DNA of 26,237 nucleotides from Clostridiales bacterium (GCA_004556205.1 SFIL01000029.1:1-26237), one strand, 5' to 3'; positions 6,088 through 14,585 are shown, counted from the first letter of the stretch. A program made the numbers and translations. Notes: generated by a model not told the origin, from the letters alone.

Positions 6088-6936
6088 ATGGCAGGTTTTT
6101 GCACCAAATGCGGCAGACCGCTTCCGGAGGACGGCATCTGCCCCTGCACGATGCAGCAGCCGCAGGGAAATGCCGCACCGGAGCAGCCGCAGGAAGCACC
6201 GCAGCCGCAGGCCGCACCGCAGTTTCAGGCAGCACCGCAGCCGCAGGGCTATGTTGCACCGCAGTACAGCACGAAGCCGAGTAAGGTCGGCATGGCGCTC
6301 GGCGGCGGGCTGAAGAACCTTCCCAATCTGCTGGTCGGCTACTTCCGCGATCCCGTCGGCACGACGCGTCTCGCTTCGGAAAAGAAGGACTTTGTCAGCG
6401 GCTTGATTATGATGGGGCTTTCCGTCATCCTTACGCTGCTCGGCACGCTTTTCTTCGGGCTGATCCATCTGAACGGCGTGACGTATTGGAGCTTCGGCAA
6501 GCTCGTGCTGCCGTGGCTCGGCATTACCATCCTCGGGCCGATCGTCGCGTATGTTATCACCATCGGTCTGATCTATGTCCTCACTGCCATTGCCAAAATG
6601 CGTGTGGATTTCCGCTCGGTCGTCGCCGTCGCCGGCGTGAGCAGCGTGCTGCCCGTCGTTCTGCTGGCTGTCTCGATGCTTGCGGGCATGATCTCCCCGA
6701 TCGTCTTCGAAATCTTCGCCGTTCTGATGTGCGCGGCGTGGGCGGTCGGCTTCTTTACGACGGTATTTCAGGTGTTCGGCATCAAGATGAACATTATCAA
6801 CACCCTCGTGCTGATCCTCGGCCTGGCGGTTGCTTGCTACGCCATCGTCCTGCTCGTGACATGGTTTGCCTACGGTCAGATGGGCAGCGCCCTCGGTATG
6901 CGCACCCTGCTGAGTATGCTTGCAAAAGCAGCCTGA
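6088..6936 (+). CDS. zinc-ribbon, Gln/Pro-linker, multi-pass membrane protein
   Basis: A 282-residue protein starting at ATG 6088, which has AGGAGG 8 nt upstream. An N-terminal mini zinc ribbon uses Cys5, Cys8, Cys18 and Cys20 (CxxC...CxC). Residues about 22-60 are a low-complexity linker of repeated APQPQ units. From about residue 100 there are five to six hydrophobic segments (for example GLIMMGLSVILTLLGTLFF, LPWLGITILGPIVAYVIT, VLPVVLLAVSMLAGM, IINTLVLILGLAVACYAI), resembling YIP1-type membrane domains. No catalytic motif is seen. A second protein of the same architecture is at 14586-15251. Function unknown; the perfect promoter suggests abundant expression. Confidence 0.75.
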   Translation: MAGFCTKCGRPLPEDGICPCTMQQPQGNAAPEQPQEAPQPQAAPQFQAAPQPQGYVAPQYSTKPSKVGMALGGGLKNLPNLLVGYFRDPVGTTRLASEKKDFVSGLIMMGLSVILTLLGTLFFGLIHLNGVTYWSFGKLVLPWLGITILGPIVAYVITIGLIYVLTAIAKMRVDFRSVVAVAGVSSVLPVVLLAVSMLAGMISPIVFEIFAVLMCAAWAVGFFTTVFQVFGIKMNIINTLVLILGLAVACYAIVLLVTWFAYGQMGSALGMRTLLSMLAKAA

Positions 6937-6961
6937 GCCAATCCATAGAACACAGTGTCAA

Positions 6962-6996
6962 AAAGGCTCCCCGACCCTCCGGCCGGGGAGCTTTTC
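6962..6996 (+). terminator. intrinsic terminator
   Basis: AAGGCTCCCCG ... CGGGGAGCTTTTC: stem GCTCCCCG (6966-6973) with CGGGGAGC (6984-6991), then TTTT. It ends the zinc-ribbon gene transcript 30 nt after the stop. Confidence 0.85.
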
Positions 6997-7080
6997 GTAT
7001 GCCGAAGGCTGAAGAAGCGCCTGCACGGGCGGCGGAAAAAACAGGGCCGGCAACGGCGAAAAAACAGGAACGGATTATCA

Positions 7081-7109
7081 TTGACATTGCGGCGGATTGC
7101 GGGTATAAT
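7081..7109 (+). promoter_or_regulatory. consensus sigma-A promoter of glyS
   Basis: TTGACA (7081-7086), 17-nt spacer, TATAAT (7104-7109): perfect consensus. The leader would be only about 31 nt, leaving no room for a T-box. Confidence 0.85.
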
Positions 7110-7146
7110 CCTTATTTAGAGAAATATTCATTTCGGAGGAAGCGTT

Positions 7147-8580
7147 ATGCTGAAAAATACGGAAAAAACCATGGATAAGATCGTCGCGCTGTGTAAAAAC
7201 CGCGGCTTTGTCTTTGCCGGCTCGGAGATCTACGGCGGCCTTGCGAACACGTGGGACTACGGTCCGCTCGGCGTCGAGCTGAAGAACAATATCAAGCGCG
7301 CCTGGTGGAAGAAATTCGTGCAGGAAAATCCCTACAACGTCGGTCTGGACGCCGCGATTCTGATGAATCCGCAGACTTGGGTCGCATCCGGTCACTTGGG
7401 CGGCTTCTCCGACCCGCTGATGGACTGCCGCGAGTGCAAGGAGCGCTTCCGCGCGGACAAACTGATCGAGGATTTCTGCGCAGAGCAGGGCATCGAGCTG
7501 CCGAAGCCCATCGACTCCTTCTCTCAGAGCGAGATGAAGGACTTTATCGAGGAGCACAACATCCCCTGCCCCACCTGCGGCAAGCATAATTTCACCGATA
7601 TCCGTCAGTTCAATCTGATGTTCAAGACCTTCCAGGGCGTCACCGAGGACGCAAAGAACACCGTCTATCTCCGCCCCGAGACTGCGCAGGGCATTTTTGT
7701 CAACTTCGTCAACGTCCAGCGCACGACGCGCCGCAAGCTCCCCTTCGGCATCGGACAGATCGGCAAATCCTTCCGCAACGAGATCACTCCGGGCAACTTC
7801 ATCTTCCGCGTGCGCGAGTTCGAGCAGATGGAGCTGGAGTTCTTCTGCGAGCCGGACACCGACCTTGAGTGGTTCGCCTACTGGCGCGGCTTCTGCAAGC
7901 AGTGGCTGCTGTCGCTCGGGATGCGCGAGGAGAATCTCCGCCTGCGCGACCATGACCCAGAGGAGCTGTGCTTCTACTCCAAGGCGACGACGGACTTCGA
8001 GTTCCTGTTCCCGTTCGGCTGGGGCGAGCTTTGGGGCGTCGCGGACCGCACCGATTACGATCTGACGCAGCATCAGAATACCTCCAACAAGGATCTGACC
8101 TACTACGATCAGGAGAAGAACCGGCGCTATATCCCCTATGTCATTGAGCCGTCGCTCGGCGTCGAGCGCAGCTTCCTTGCGTTCCTGGTGGACGCCTACG
8201 ACGAGGAGGTTGTCGGGCAGGACAAGAAGGGCAACGACGATATCCGCACCGTGCTGCACCTGCATCCGGCGCTTGCGCCCTTCAAGGCAGCGGTGCTGCC
8301 GCTGTCGAAGAAGCTCTCGCCCGCGGCGGAGGAGATCTACTGCGACCTGCAAAAGGACTTTATGGTCGATTTCGACGACGCCGGCTCGATCGGCAAGCGC
8401 TACCGCCGCGAGGACGAGATCGGCACGCCGTTCTGCATCACGGTTGATTTTGAGACTGTGGGCGACGAGAACACTCCGGCAGATCACGCCGTCACCGTCC
8501 GCGACCGCGACACGATGGAGCAGGTTCGCATTCCGATCAGCGAGCTGAAGTCCTATCTGACGGAAAAGCTCGCATTTTAA
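7147..8580 (+). CDS. glyS: glycine--tRNA ligase (dimeric, single-chain type)
   Basis: A 477-residue class II aminoacyl-tRNA synthetase that charges tRNA-Gly. It is the eukaryote-like alpha2 form found in many Gram-positives rather than the alpha2beta2 form. Signatures are the N-terminal GFVFAGSEIYGGLANTWDYG, the motif 2 region FRNEITPGNFIFRVREFEQ and motif 3 EPSLGVERSFLAFL. Two Cys pairs (DCRECKERF and PCPTCGKH) look like the insertion-domain zinc site. ATG at 7147 has GGAGG 9 nt upstream. The LtaS-like gene starts 14 nt after its stop and is likely co-transcribed. Unusually for a Firmicute synthetase, no T-box leader is present. Confidence 0.97.
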   Translation: MLKNTEKTMDKIVALCKNRGFVFAGSEIYGGLANTWDYGPLGVELKNNIKRAWWKKFVQENPYNVGLDAAILMNPQTWVASGHLGGFSDPLMDCRECKERFRADKLIEDFCAEQGIELPKPIDSFSQSEMKDFIEEHNIPCPTCGKHNFTDIRQFNLMFKTFQGVTEDAKNTVYLRPETAQGIFVNFVNVQRTTRRKLPFGIGQIGKSFRNEITPGNFIFRVREFEQMELEFFCEPDTDLEWFAYWRGFCKQWLLSLGMREENLRLRDHDPEELCFYSKATTDFEFLFPFGWGELWGVADRTDYDLTQHQNTSNKDLTYYDQEKNRRYIPYVIEPSLGVERSFLAFLVDAYDEEVVGQDKKGNDDIRTVLHLHPALAPFKAAVLPLSKKLSPAAEEIYCDLQKDFMVDFDDAGSIGKRYRREDEIGTPFCITVDFETVGDENTPADHAVTVRDRDTMEQVRIPISELKSYLTEKLAF

Positions 8581-8594
8581 GGAAGTGACTCTGT

Positions 8595-10475
8595 ATGGAA
8601 CCTAAGGATAATCAAGAAAAACGCTCGCTGCGGGAGCGCCTGAAGCCCCGCGAGCACTCCCTGAAGGTAAAGTGGTGCTTGACGATCGGGCTCCTTCTCT
8701 GCTCCATCCTCGGGCTGCACCTGCTCTGCCAGATGCTCGGTACGCTGGACTTCTCACGTATGCGCTTCTCGTCCTATTTTCATGCGCCGATCATTTTTCT
8801 GCTCAATCTGCTGCCGGTGGCGCTGCTGATCGCATTTACCTATTTTGCTACGAACCGCGCTTGGCTCGGCTTCCTGATTCCCGCTGTCCTGCTGACGGTC
8901 ATGGAATTCGTCAACTATTTCAAGGTCGTCCTGCGCGGCGATCCCTTCATTGCCGAGGACTTTTTGCTGATCGGAGAGGGCGCGGGCATCATCGGGCAGT
9001 ATGAGCTGCATTTCCCCGCCTGGTTCTTTATCTCTCTTGTGCTGATCATCGGCGGCACCGTTGTTCTGCTGCGCTATGCAAAGGGCAGAATTCCGAAGCG
9101 CCTTTGGTGGGTGCGCGTGCTCGCGCTTGCGCTCTGCGTCGGCTTCGGCGCGATCTCGTGGGTCTGCTGGTACAGCGACGAAACGCTCTATGAGAAACAG
9201 GAGAATCACGATTGCTTCAACGTATGGCATGAGGCGGAATACAACGCGTCACACGGCTTCCTCTGGTCGTTCCTGCGCTCCGTAGACGAGGTAATTCCCG
9301 ACGCCCCTGAGGGCTACTCTGAGGAGGCGGCACAGGCGCTTCTTGCACCCTACACCGACGCGGCGATCCCCGAGAATAAGCGCGTCAACGTCGTGGCGAC
9401 GATGCTCGAGAGCTATGCCGATCTGTCCGCGTTCGGCACGGTCAACTTCACCGTTGATCCCTATGCGGAGTTTCACGCCCTGCAGGACGAGAGCTACCAC
9501 GGGACGCTGCTGAGCGACACCGTCGGCGGCGGGACGATCAATGCCGAGCGCTCCTTCCTGACGGGCTATGCCTATCCGCAGCCGCGCTATCGCAGCCCCT
9601 CCAGCTCCTTTGTCCGCTATTTCAAGGCGAACGGCTACCGAACGGAGGGTGCGCACCCGGGCTTCGACTGGTTCTACAGCCGGAAAACCGTCAACGAACG
9701 CCTCGGCTTTGACAATTATCTGTTCATGGAGAACTATTTCAACGACCTGACGGACGAGGAACACGCGCCGGACGACGTATTTTTCCCCGCGATGGCGCGG
9801 CTCTATGACGAGCAGACCGCCGCGGACGACACGCCCTGTTTCTCCTTCTCCGTCAGCTATCAGAACCACAGTCCCTATGACGGTACGCAGCTTGTGGGCG
9901 AGGAATATGTGCCGCATGAGGGCTTATCCGATGAGGCTTACTACTTACTCAACAACTACCTGAGCGGCGTCGCGGACACCGGCAAACAGGTTGCCGCTTA
10001 TGTTGATACCTTCCGCGACAATCCGGAGCCGGTTGTGCTGGTGTTCTTCGGCGACCACAAGCCCTCCTTCGGCGCAGGCAACAGCTACTATGAGTACTTA
10101 GGCGTCTCCGCCGCCGAATATACCCCGGAGGGCTGTTGGACTCTCTTTACCACGCCGTACCTCATTTGGGCAAACGACGCGGCAAAGGAGGCCTTGGGCT
10201 TCGACTTCACCGGCGAGGGCAGGACAATTTCACCCGCTTACCTCATGGCAGAGCTGTTTGACTGCTGCGGCTGGGCAGGCCCTCAGTGGATGCAGTACCA
10301 GCGCTCCGTAAGAGACGATCTGCCCGTTATGCAGCGCACAATCTTCTTCCTCGTAGACGGCATGCTGACGCGGGAACTGCCTCCCGAGCGGGAGGCGCTC
10401 TATCGGGAGTACCTCATTGCGGAATACTATATGCAGGATCATCTGCATACCTATGATGAAATGTTCGGGGGATAG
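8595..10475 (+). CDS. LtaS-like membrane sulfatase-fold phosphoglycerol transferase
   Basis: A 626-residue membrane enzyme of the lipoteichoic acid synthase/MdoB family. Five N-terminal membrane helices lie between about residues 25 and 205, followed by an extracellular sulfatase-like domain. Metal and catalytic residues match the family: Glu272 in MLESY, the presumed nucleophile Thr314 in GGGTINAE, His425 in QNHSPY, and Asp487/His488 in GDHKP. The family moves glycerol-phosphate from phosphatidylglycerol onto a lipid-anchored or glycan acceptor outside the membrane. The ribosome binding site AAGGAAGTG precedes ATG at 8595, 14 nt after glyS. Whether it makes true lipoteichoic acid or modifies another glycan cannot be told from sequence. 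The link to glyS is probably only positional. Confidence 0.88.
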   Translation: MEPKDNQEKRSLRERLKPREHSLKVKWCLTIGLLLCSILGLHLLCQMLGTLDFSRMRFSSYFHAPIIFLLNLLPVALLIAFTYFATNRAWLGFLIPAVLLTVMEFVNYFKVVLRGDPFIAEDFLLIGEGAGIIGQYELHFPAWFFISLVLIIGGTVVLLRYAKGRIPKRLWWVRVLALALCVGFGAISWVCWYSDETLYEKQENHDCFNVWHEAEYNASHGFLWSFLRSVDEVIPDAPEGYSEEAAQALLAPYTDAAIPENKRVNVVATMLESYADLSAFGTVNFTVDPYAEFHALQDESYHGTLLSDTVGGGTINAERSFLTGYAYPQPRYRSPSSSFVRYFKANGYRTEGAHPGFDWFYSRKTVNERLGFDNYLFMENYFNDLTDEEHAPDDVFFPAMARLYDEQTAADDTPCFSFSVSYQNHSPYDGTQLVGEEYVPHEGLSDEAYYLLNNYLSGVADTGKQVAAYVDTFRDNPEPVVLVFFGDHKPSFGAGNSYYEYLGVSAAEYTPEGCWTLFTTPYLIWANDAAKEALGFDFTGEGRTISPAYLMAELFDCCGWAGPQWMQYQRSVRDDLPVMQRTIFFLVDGMLTRELPPEREALYREYLIAEYYMQDHLHTYDEMFGG

Positions 10476-10572
10476 ACCGCACTGCGGTGTATCCGCCGCG
10501 CATTATGACGGCATGAACTGGCAATATTACGGATAAAACGGATACTTAAATCAAGGAAAAGGAATGGTTACT

Positions 10573-11418
10573 ATGGAAAAACTGTACGGCAAACAGCTCG
10601 AATGCACCGCTTATCGGGCAAGACTTCTCGCGCTCGACGCGGTACACACCGCCGCTTCGGGACACATCGGCGGCAGCCTCTCCATCATCGACACCCTCAC
10701 TACCCTTTATTTCAACGTGATGAATGTTGATCCGGCGAATCCCCAAGCCCCCGATCGTGACCGCTTTGTCCTGTCGAAGGGGCACTGCACGCCCGCGCTC
10801 TATCCCGTTTTGGCGCTGCGCGGCTTCTTCCCCGTCGAAGACCTGAAGCTCTTCCGCTCCATCAAGGGGCACTACTCCGGCCATGCCGAGATGCGCCACG
10901 TCAAGGGCGTCGATATGTCCACCGGTTCCTTGGGACAGGGTATCTCCGCCGCCGTCGGCATGGCGCTGGCAGGCAAGGTTGCGAAGAAGGACTACCGCGT
11001 TTACGCCGCCTTGGGCGACGGCGAGATCGCGGAGGGTCAGGTTTGGGAGGCGGCAATGTCCGCCGCGAAATACCATTTGGATAACCTCTGCGCCGTCGTC
11101 GATGTCAACGGCCTGCAGATCGACGGCGCGACGAAGGATGTCATGCCGTCCGAGCCGCTCGACAAAAAGTTTGAGGCGTTCAACTGGAACGTGATTCATG
11201 TCGATGGCCACGACTTCGATGCCCTCGTCAAGGCGTTTGAGGACGCGAAGGCGTGCAAGGGCAAGCCCACCGTGCTCTTGGCAAAGACCACGAAGGGCAA
11301 GGGCGTCTCCTTCATGGAGGGCAACTACGCCTGGCACGGCAAGGCGCCGAACGACGAGCAGTACGCGCAGGCAAAGGCAGAGGTCGAAGCGAAATTAGCG
11401 GAATTGGAGGGCAAGTAA
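10573..11418 (+). CDS. transketolase, N-terminal (thiamine diphosphate-binding) subunit
   Basis: About 281 residues. ATG 10573 is preferred because AAGGAA lies 8 nt upstream; ATG 10564 in the same frame would add three residues. Hallmarks are HIGGSLS with the catalytic-site His, SKGHCTPALYPVLA, the STGSLGQGISAAVGMA loop, and GDGEIAEGQVWEA followed by VDVNGLQIDG, the thiamine diphosphate/Mg motif (GDG...N). Full-length transketolase is about 650 residues; here it is split, with the C-terminal half starting 1 nt after this stop, as in many Clostridia and Archaea. The pair interconverts pentose and hexose phosphates (or supplies ribose 5-phosphate in organisms without the oxidative branch). Confidence 0.93.
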   Translation: MEKLYGKQLECTAYRARLLALDAVHTAASGHIGGSLSIIDTLTTLYFNVMNVDPANPQAPDRDRFVLSKGHCTPALYPVLALRGFFPVEDLKLFRSIKGHYSGHAEMRHVKGVDMSTGSLGQGISAAVGMALAGKVAKKDYRVYAALGDGEIAEGQVWEAAMSAAKYHLDNLCAVVDVNGLQIDGATKDVMPSEPLDKKFEAFNWNVIHVDGHDFDALVKAFEDAKACKGKPTVLLAKTTKGKGVSFMEGNYAWHGKAPNDEQYAQAKAEVEAKLAELEGK

Positions 11419-11419
11419 T

Positions 11420-12364
11420 ATGGCAGGAAAGATTGCAACACGCGCCGCTTACGGCGAAGCGCTGGTCGAGCTGGCGGAGAAATACCCCGAGCTTGTCGTC
11501 TTTGACGCGGACTTGGCAGGCGCGACGATGACAAAGGGCTTTGCCGCGAAGTATCCCGAGCGCTTTTTTGACATGGGCATCGCCGAGTGCAACATGACCG
11601 GCGTCGCGGCAGGTATGTCCACCTGCGGCTTCAAGCCCTTTACGAACACCTTCGCCATCTTTGCCAGCGGCAGAGCGTGGGAGCAGGTGCGCAATTCCAT
11701 CGCCTATCCGCACCTGAATGTCAAGGTCGTCGGCTCACACGGCGGTCTGTCCGTCGGTGAGGACGGCGCAACGCATCAGAGCATCGAGGATTTCGCCCTC
11801 ATGCGTGCCGTGCCGGGCATGAAGGTGCTGTGTCCCTGTGACGGCAACGAGATGAAGCTCGCCGTTGAGGCGCTGCTCAACTATGACGGCCCCGCATACC
11901 TGCGTCTGGGCAGAAGCGCCGTCGATATCGTCACCGATGAGATCGAGGGCTACAAGTTCGAGCTGGACAAGGGCATCACTCTTGCAGACGGCAAGGACGT
12001 CACCGTGATCGCCACGGGCATTATGGTGCAGATGGCGCTCAAGGCGCGCGAGATCATGGCAGGCGAGGGCGTCTCCGTCCGCGTCATTGATATGCACACG
12101 ATCAAGCCGCTTGATGAAGAACTGGTCATCAAGGCGGCGAAGGAGACGGGCTGCATCGTCACCACCGAGGAGCATAATATCATCGGCGGTTTGGGCGGCG
12201 CGGTCGCCGAGTGCCTGAGCGAAAACTGCCCGACCCCGCTGGTCCGCCACGGCGTCAACGACGAATTCGGCAGAAGCGGCACGGCAGCGGCGGTGCTCGA
12301 GGCATACAAGCTTACGCCCGAGGGCATCTGCGAAAAGATCCGCGAAGCCCTGAAAAAGAAATAA
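11420..12364 (+). CDS. transketolase, C-terminal (pyrimidine-binding plus C-terminal domain) subunit
   Basis: A 314-residue partner of the gene 1 nt upstream. It contains the pyrimidine-binding domain (FDADLAGATMTKGFAAKYPE, then DMGIAECNMTGVAAGMS with the conserved Glu that activates thiamine diphosphate) and the C-terminal domain (from about residue 185; VRVIDMHTIKPLD, TTEEHNIIGGLG). The ribosome binding site is GGAGG inside the end of the first gene, so translation is coupled. The two subunits together form one active site. The operon ends at a strong terminator at 12367-12401. Confidence 0.93.
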   Translation: MAGKIATRAAYGEALVELAEKYPELVVFDADLAGATMTKGFAAKYPERFFDMGIAECNMTGVAAGMSTCGFKPFTNTFAIFASGRAWEQVRNSIAYPHLNVKVVGSHGGLSVGEDGATHQSIEDFALMRAVPGMKVLCPCDGNEMKLAVEALLNYDGPAYLRLGRSAVDIVTDEIEGYKFELDKGITLADGKDVTVIATGIMVQMALKAREIMAGEGVSVRVIDMHTIKPLDEELVIKAAKETGCIVTTEEHNIIGGLGGAVAECLSENCPTPLVRHGVNDEFGRSGTAAAVLEAYKLTPEGICEKIREALKKK

Positions 12365-12366
12365 AA

Positions 12367-12401
12367 ATCGGCAGCCCCGTAAGGGGCTGCCCGATCCTTT
12401 T
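12367..12401 (+). terminator. intrinsic terminator of the transketolase operon
   Basis: GCAGCCCC (12371-12378), GTAA loop, GGGGCTGC (12383-12390), with outer ATCG/CCGAT pairing, then CCTTTTC. Two nucleotides after the stop codon. Confidence 0.85.
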
Positions 12402-12455
12402 CAGTGAGTTGTGAACAGTGAAGGTGTGCTTCGCACAATCCAAATGTAGGGATAG

Positions 12456-12615
12456 GGAACCTCTGAACAAATCAGCTGCGGCGCTCGACGGATCTTTTGC
12501 CGCAGCTTTTCGGTTCGAAAACCTTGAAATACACAAAGTATTCCTGCGGTTTTCAAACCTCATTTTGCAGCAAAATCTCTCACCGACCGCTCTTGCGGAT
12601 TTATTCAGAGGTTCC
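12456..12615 (+). repeat. 160-bp foldback MITE-like element, copy C
   Basis: Best-preserved ends: GGAACCTCTGAACAAATC at left and GATTTATTCAGAGGTTCC at right, an almost perfect 18-bp terminal inverted repeat. It is flanked by ATAG on both sides (12452-12455 and 12616-12619), a possible 4-bp target duplication. The inner arms GGTTCGAAAACC and GGTTTTCAAACC pair at 11 of 12 positions. Confidence 0.9.
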
Positions 12616-12621
12616 ATAGTA

Positions 12622-12710
12622 AGATTGCCACGTCGGGCATTCGCCCTCCTCGCTATGACAGGCACCCCCACCTGTCATTGCGAGGCTTGCGGAGCAAGCC
12701 GTGGCAATCT
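12622..12710. repeat. two REP-like elements in inverted orientation
   Basis: AGATTGCCACG (12622-12632) ... CTCGCTATGACAGG, then CCTGTCATTGCGAG ... CGTGGCAATCT (12700-12710). The two halves are reverse-complementary at both outer and inner edges, so the stretch can form a cruciform. The right half carries its own inner palindrome GGCTTGCGGAGCAAGCC. With copy C this fills the 379-bp gap between transketolase and the acetyltransferase gene; GTGTGCTTCGCAC lies at 12424-12436. Confidence 0.75.
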
Positions 12711-12743
12711 ATCTGTTCACTATCCCCATAGAATGGAGAAACT

Positions 12744-13199
12744 ATGATTCGAATCGCAACCATTTCCGACAGAAACCTGTTAAACACCCTTTTTTCCGAA
12801 TTTTACGCCTCTGACGCCGTGCTGCATCCGATTCCGCAGACTTATCACGACGCGGCGTTGGAGGAGCTGTTTTCGGTGTCCTCCCGCCAGCGGGCGTATC
12901 TGCTCGAGGACGGCGAAACGCCCGTCGGCTACGCCCTCCTGTCCGAGAAATTTTCCCATGAGGCAGGCGGCACGGAGCTTTGGCTGGAGGAGCTGTACCT
13001 CCGCGAAGCCGCGCGCGGGAAGGGCTTTGGCAGCGCGTTTTTCCGCTTTCTGCTCGAGACGGCAAAAAAAGAGGGCATCGCCCGCATTCGCCTCGAGGTC
13101 GAGCCGGAGAATATCCGCGCCGCCGCGCTGTATGCCAAGCTCGGCTTTCAGCCGCTGTCCTATAACCAAATGGCATGGTCGCCGGAGGAAACCGTATGA
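12744..13199 (+). CDS. GNAT-family N-acetyltransferase
   Basis: A 151-residue protein with the GNAT layout: an N-terminal strand-helix (MIRIATISDRNLLNTLF), a central strand with VGYALLSEKF, the acetyl-CoA pyrophosphate loop motif in LYLREAARGKGFGSAFF (Arg/Gly-x-Gly-x-Gly/Ala pattern, about residues 91-107) and the closing motif ENIRAAALYAKLGFQ. The ribosome binding site GGAG lies about 7 nt upstream of ATG. It overlaps the cysteine desulfurase start by 4 nt (ATGA), so the two are co-expressed. The substrate cannot be told from sequence; it may be an amine or a protein N-terminus. Confidence 0.88.
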   Translation: MIRIATISDRNLLNTLFSEFYASDAVLHPIPQTYHDAALEELFSVSSRQRAYLLEDGETPVGYALLSEKFSHEAGGTELWLEELYLREAARGKGFGSAFFRFLLETAKKEGIARIRLEVEPENIRAAALYAKLGFQPLSYNQMAWSPEETV

Positions 13200-14317
13200 T
13201 CTATCTGGACAACGCCGCCACGACCCGCCCCTGTGCAGAGGCGGTCGAGGCGATCACAAAAACGCTGACGGAGGACTGGGGAAATCCGAGCGCACAATAC
13301 CGTTTCGGCATTGACGCGGCGCGGCTGCTCCGCAGTGCGCGGCAGAGCGTCGCGGAGGCGCTCGGCGCGGAGACGGATCGCGTGTTCTTTACCTCGGGCG
13401 GCACGGAGGCGGACAACTGGGCGATTTTTGCCGCCGCAGAGCGCCTCGGCAAGCGCGGCAGGCACATCGTTACCACCGCCGTCGAGCATCACGCCGTCCT
13501 GCGCCCGATGCAAAAGCTGCAGGAGCGCGGCTTTGCGGTGACCTATCTGCAGCCCGATCCCCTCGGGCGCGTCAGCGCGGAGAGCCTGCAAGCGGCGCTG
13601 CGTCCCGATACCGTGCTTGTGAGCATTATGATGGTCAACAACGAGTCGGGCGCGGTCATGCCGATCGAGGCGATGGCAAAGCTGACGCATCGGCTCTGCC
13701 CGAACGCCTTGTTCCACACCGACGCGGTGCAGGGCTTTTTCAAGGTTCCGTTCCGCGCACGGACGCTCGGCGCTGATCTGATCTCCGTTTCCGGTCATAA
13801 GATTCACGCCGGCAAGGGCGTTGGTGCGCTTTACATGGCAAAAAATCTCCCGCCCTATCTCCACGGCGGCGGGCAGGAGAGCGGTCTGCGCAGCGGCACG
13901 GAGAATCTGCCGATGATCGCGGGCTTCGGCGCCGCGTGCAAAGCGCAGCTTCCCAAGCGCATGGCGGACATTGCGGAGCAGACGCGGCTGAAGAAGCTGC
14001 TGCAAGCCCTGCTTTCCGAGCTTGACGGCGTGACCCTCCTCGGTGCGCAGGACGCGCCGCACATCGTCAATTTGGCGGTCGGCGGGCTGCGGTCGCAGGG
14101 ACTGATCAACGCGTTGCAGGAGCGCGGCTTTTGCGTCTCCGCAGGCTCGGCGTGCAGCAAGGGACACCGCAGCCATGTGCTCGAGGCGATGGGCGTCGAT
14201 GCCCGTCTGATCGACGGCTCAATCCGCGTCTCCCTGTCAGGTGAGACGACCGAGGAGGAGATCCGCGCCTTCGCCGATGCTCTCCCGCAGGTCATCGCAG
14301 CTCTCAGCCGCCGATAA
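13196..14317 (+). CDS. cysteine desulfurase (NifS/IscS-like)
   Basis: A 373-residue pyridoxal-phosphate aminotransferase-fold enzyme that releases sulfur from cysteine as a persulfide for Fe-S clusters or tRNA thiolation. It shows MIYLDNAATT at the start, FTSGGTEADN, HHAVLRP, MMVNNESGAV, HTDAVQGF, the cofactor Lys202 in SGHKIHAGKG, QESGLRSGTEN and the catalytic Cys320 in AGSACSKG. The short Cys loop region SAGSACSKGHRSHVL suits the NifS/IscS group rather than SufS. ATG 13196 lies within the end of the acetyltransferase gene, with GGAGG 6 nt upstream. No iscU, thiI or mnmA neighbour lies in the window, so its dedicated acceptor is unknown. Confidence 0.93.
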   Translation: MIYLDNAATTRPCAEAVEAITKTLTEDWGNPSAQYRFGIDAARLLRSARQSVAEALGAETDRVFFTSGGTEADNWAIFAAAERLGKRGRHIVTTAVEHHAVLRPMQKLQERGFAVTYLQPDPLGRVSAESLQAALRPDTVLVSIMMVNNESGAVMPIEAMAKLTHRLCPNALFHTDAVQGFFKVPFRARTLGADLISVSGHKIHAGKGVGALYMAKNLPPYLHGGGQESGLRSGTENLPMIAGFGAACKAQLPKRMADIAEQTRLKKLLQALLSELDGVTLLGAQDAPHIVNLAVGGLRSQGLINALQERGFCVSAGSACSKGHRSHVLEAMGVDARLIDGSIRVSLSGETTEEEIRAFADALPQVIAALSRR

Positions 14318-14392
14318 CCGTTCCCGCAAAGCGATTGCCTGCCGAAGAAAACGCCTTGCGCCAGAATCGAGCGGCATTCGGTTTATCTTCTG

Positions 14393-14441
14393 TCTGATAC
14401 TGATTCTTGATTGAAGAATTTCATCAGGAATCAGTATCAGA
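14393..14441. repeat. 49-nt hairpin with perfect 14-bp stem
   Basis: TCTGATACTGATTC (14393-14406) and its exact reverse complement (14428-14441). The 21-nt interior also contains TGAA/TTCA pairing. No T-run follows on either strand, so this is not a normal terminator. It is unrelated in sequence to the other repeat families here. Confidence 0.6.
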
Positions 14442-14474
14442 AAATGTAAAAATATTTACCATCAGCAAGAAGAA

Positions 14475-14511
14475 ACGCCCGAAAGTATAAAGCTTTCGGG
14501 TGTTCCTTTTG
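14475..14511. terminator. bidirectional terminator between cysteine desulfurase and zinc-ribbon gene
   Basis: CGCCCGAAAG (14476-14485), loop TATAAAG, CTTTCGGGTG, then TTCCTTTT on the plus strand; on the minus strand the stem is followed by CGTTTCTTCTT. It lies between two convergent genes. Confidence 0.75.
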
Positions 14512-14559
14512 CGACAAAATCTCTCGCCGACCGCTCTTGCGGATTTATTCAGAGCTTCC
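14507..14559 (+). repeat. right-half fragment of the foldback element
   Basis: TTTTGCGACAAAATCTCTCG ... GCTCTTGCGGATTTATTCAG AGCTTCC matches the last 53 bp of copies B and C. The left half and core are missing. Confidence 0.85.
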
Positions 14560-14585
14560 TTAGCTGTTCGGAAGCAGGGTTTTTG

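Noticed and set aside
7078..8487. 469-codon frame antisense to glyS, and a similar 446-codon frame antisense to pfp (3430-4770)
   Set aside because: Both are shadows of confidently identified enzymes; the pfp one also reads through the foldback repeat at its N-terminus.
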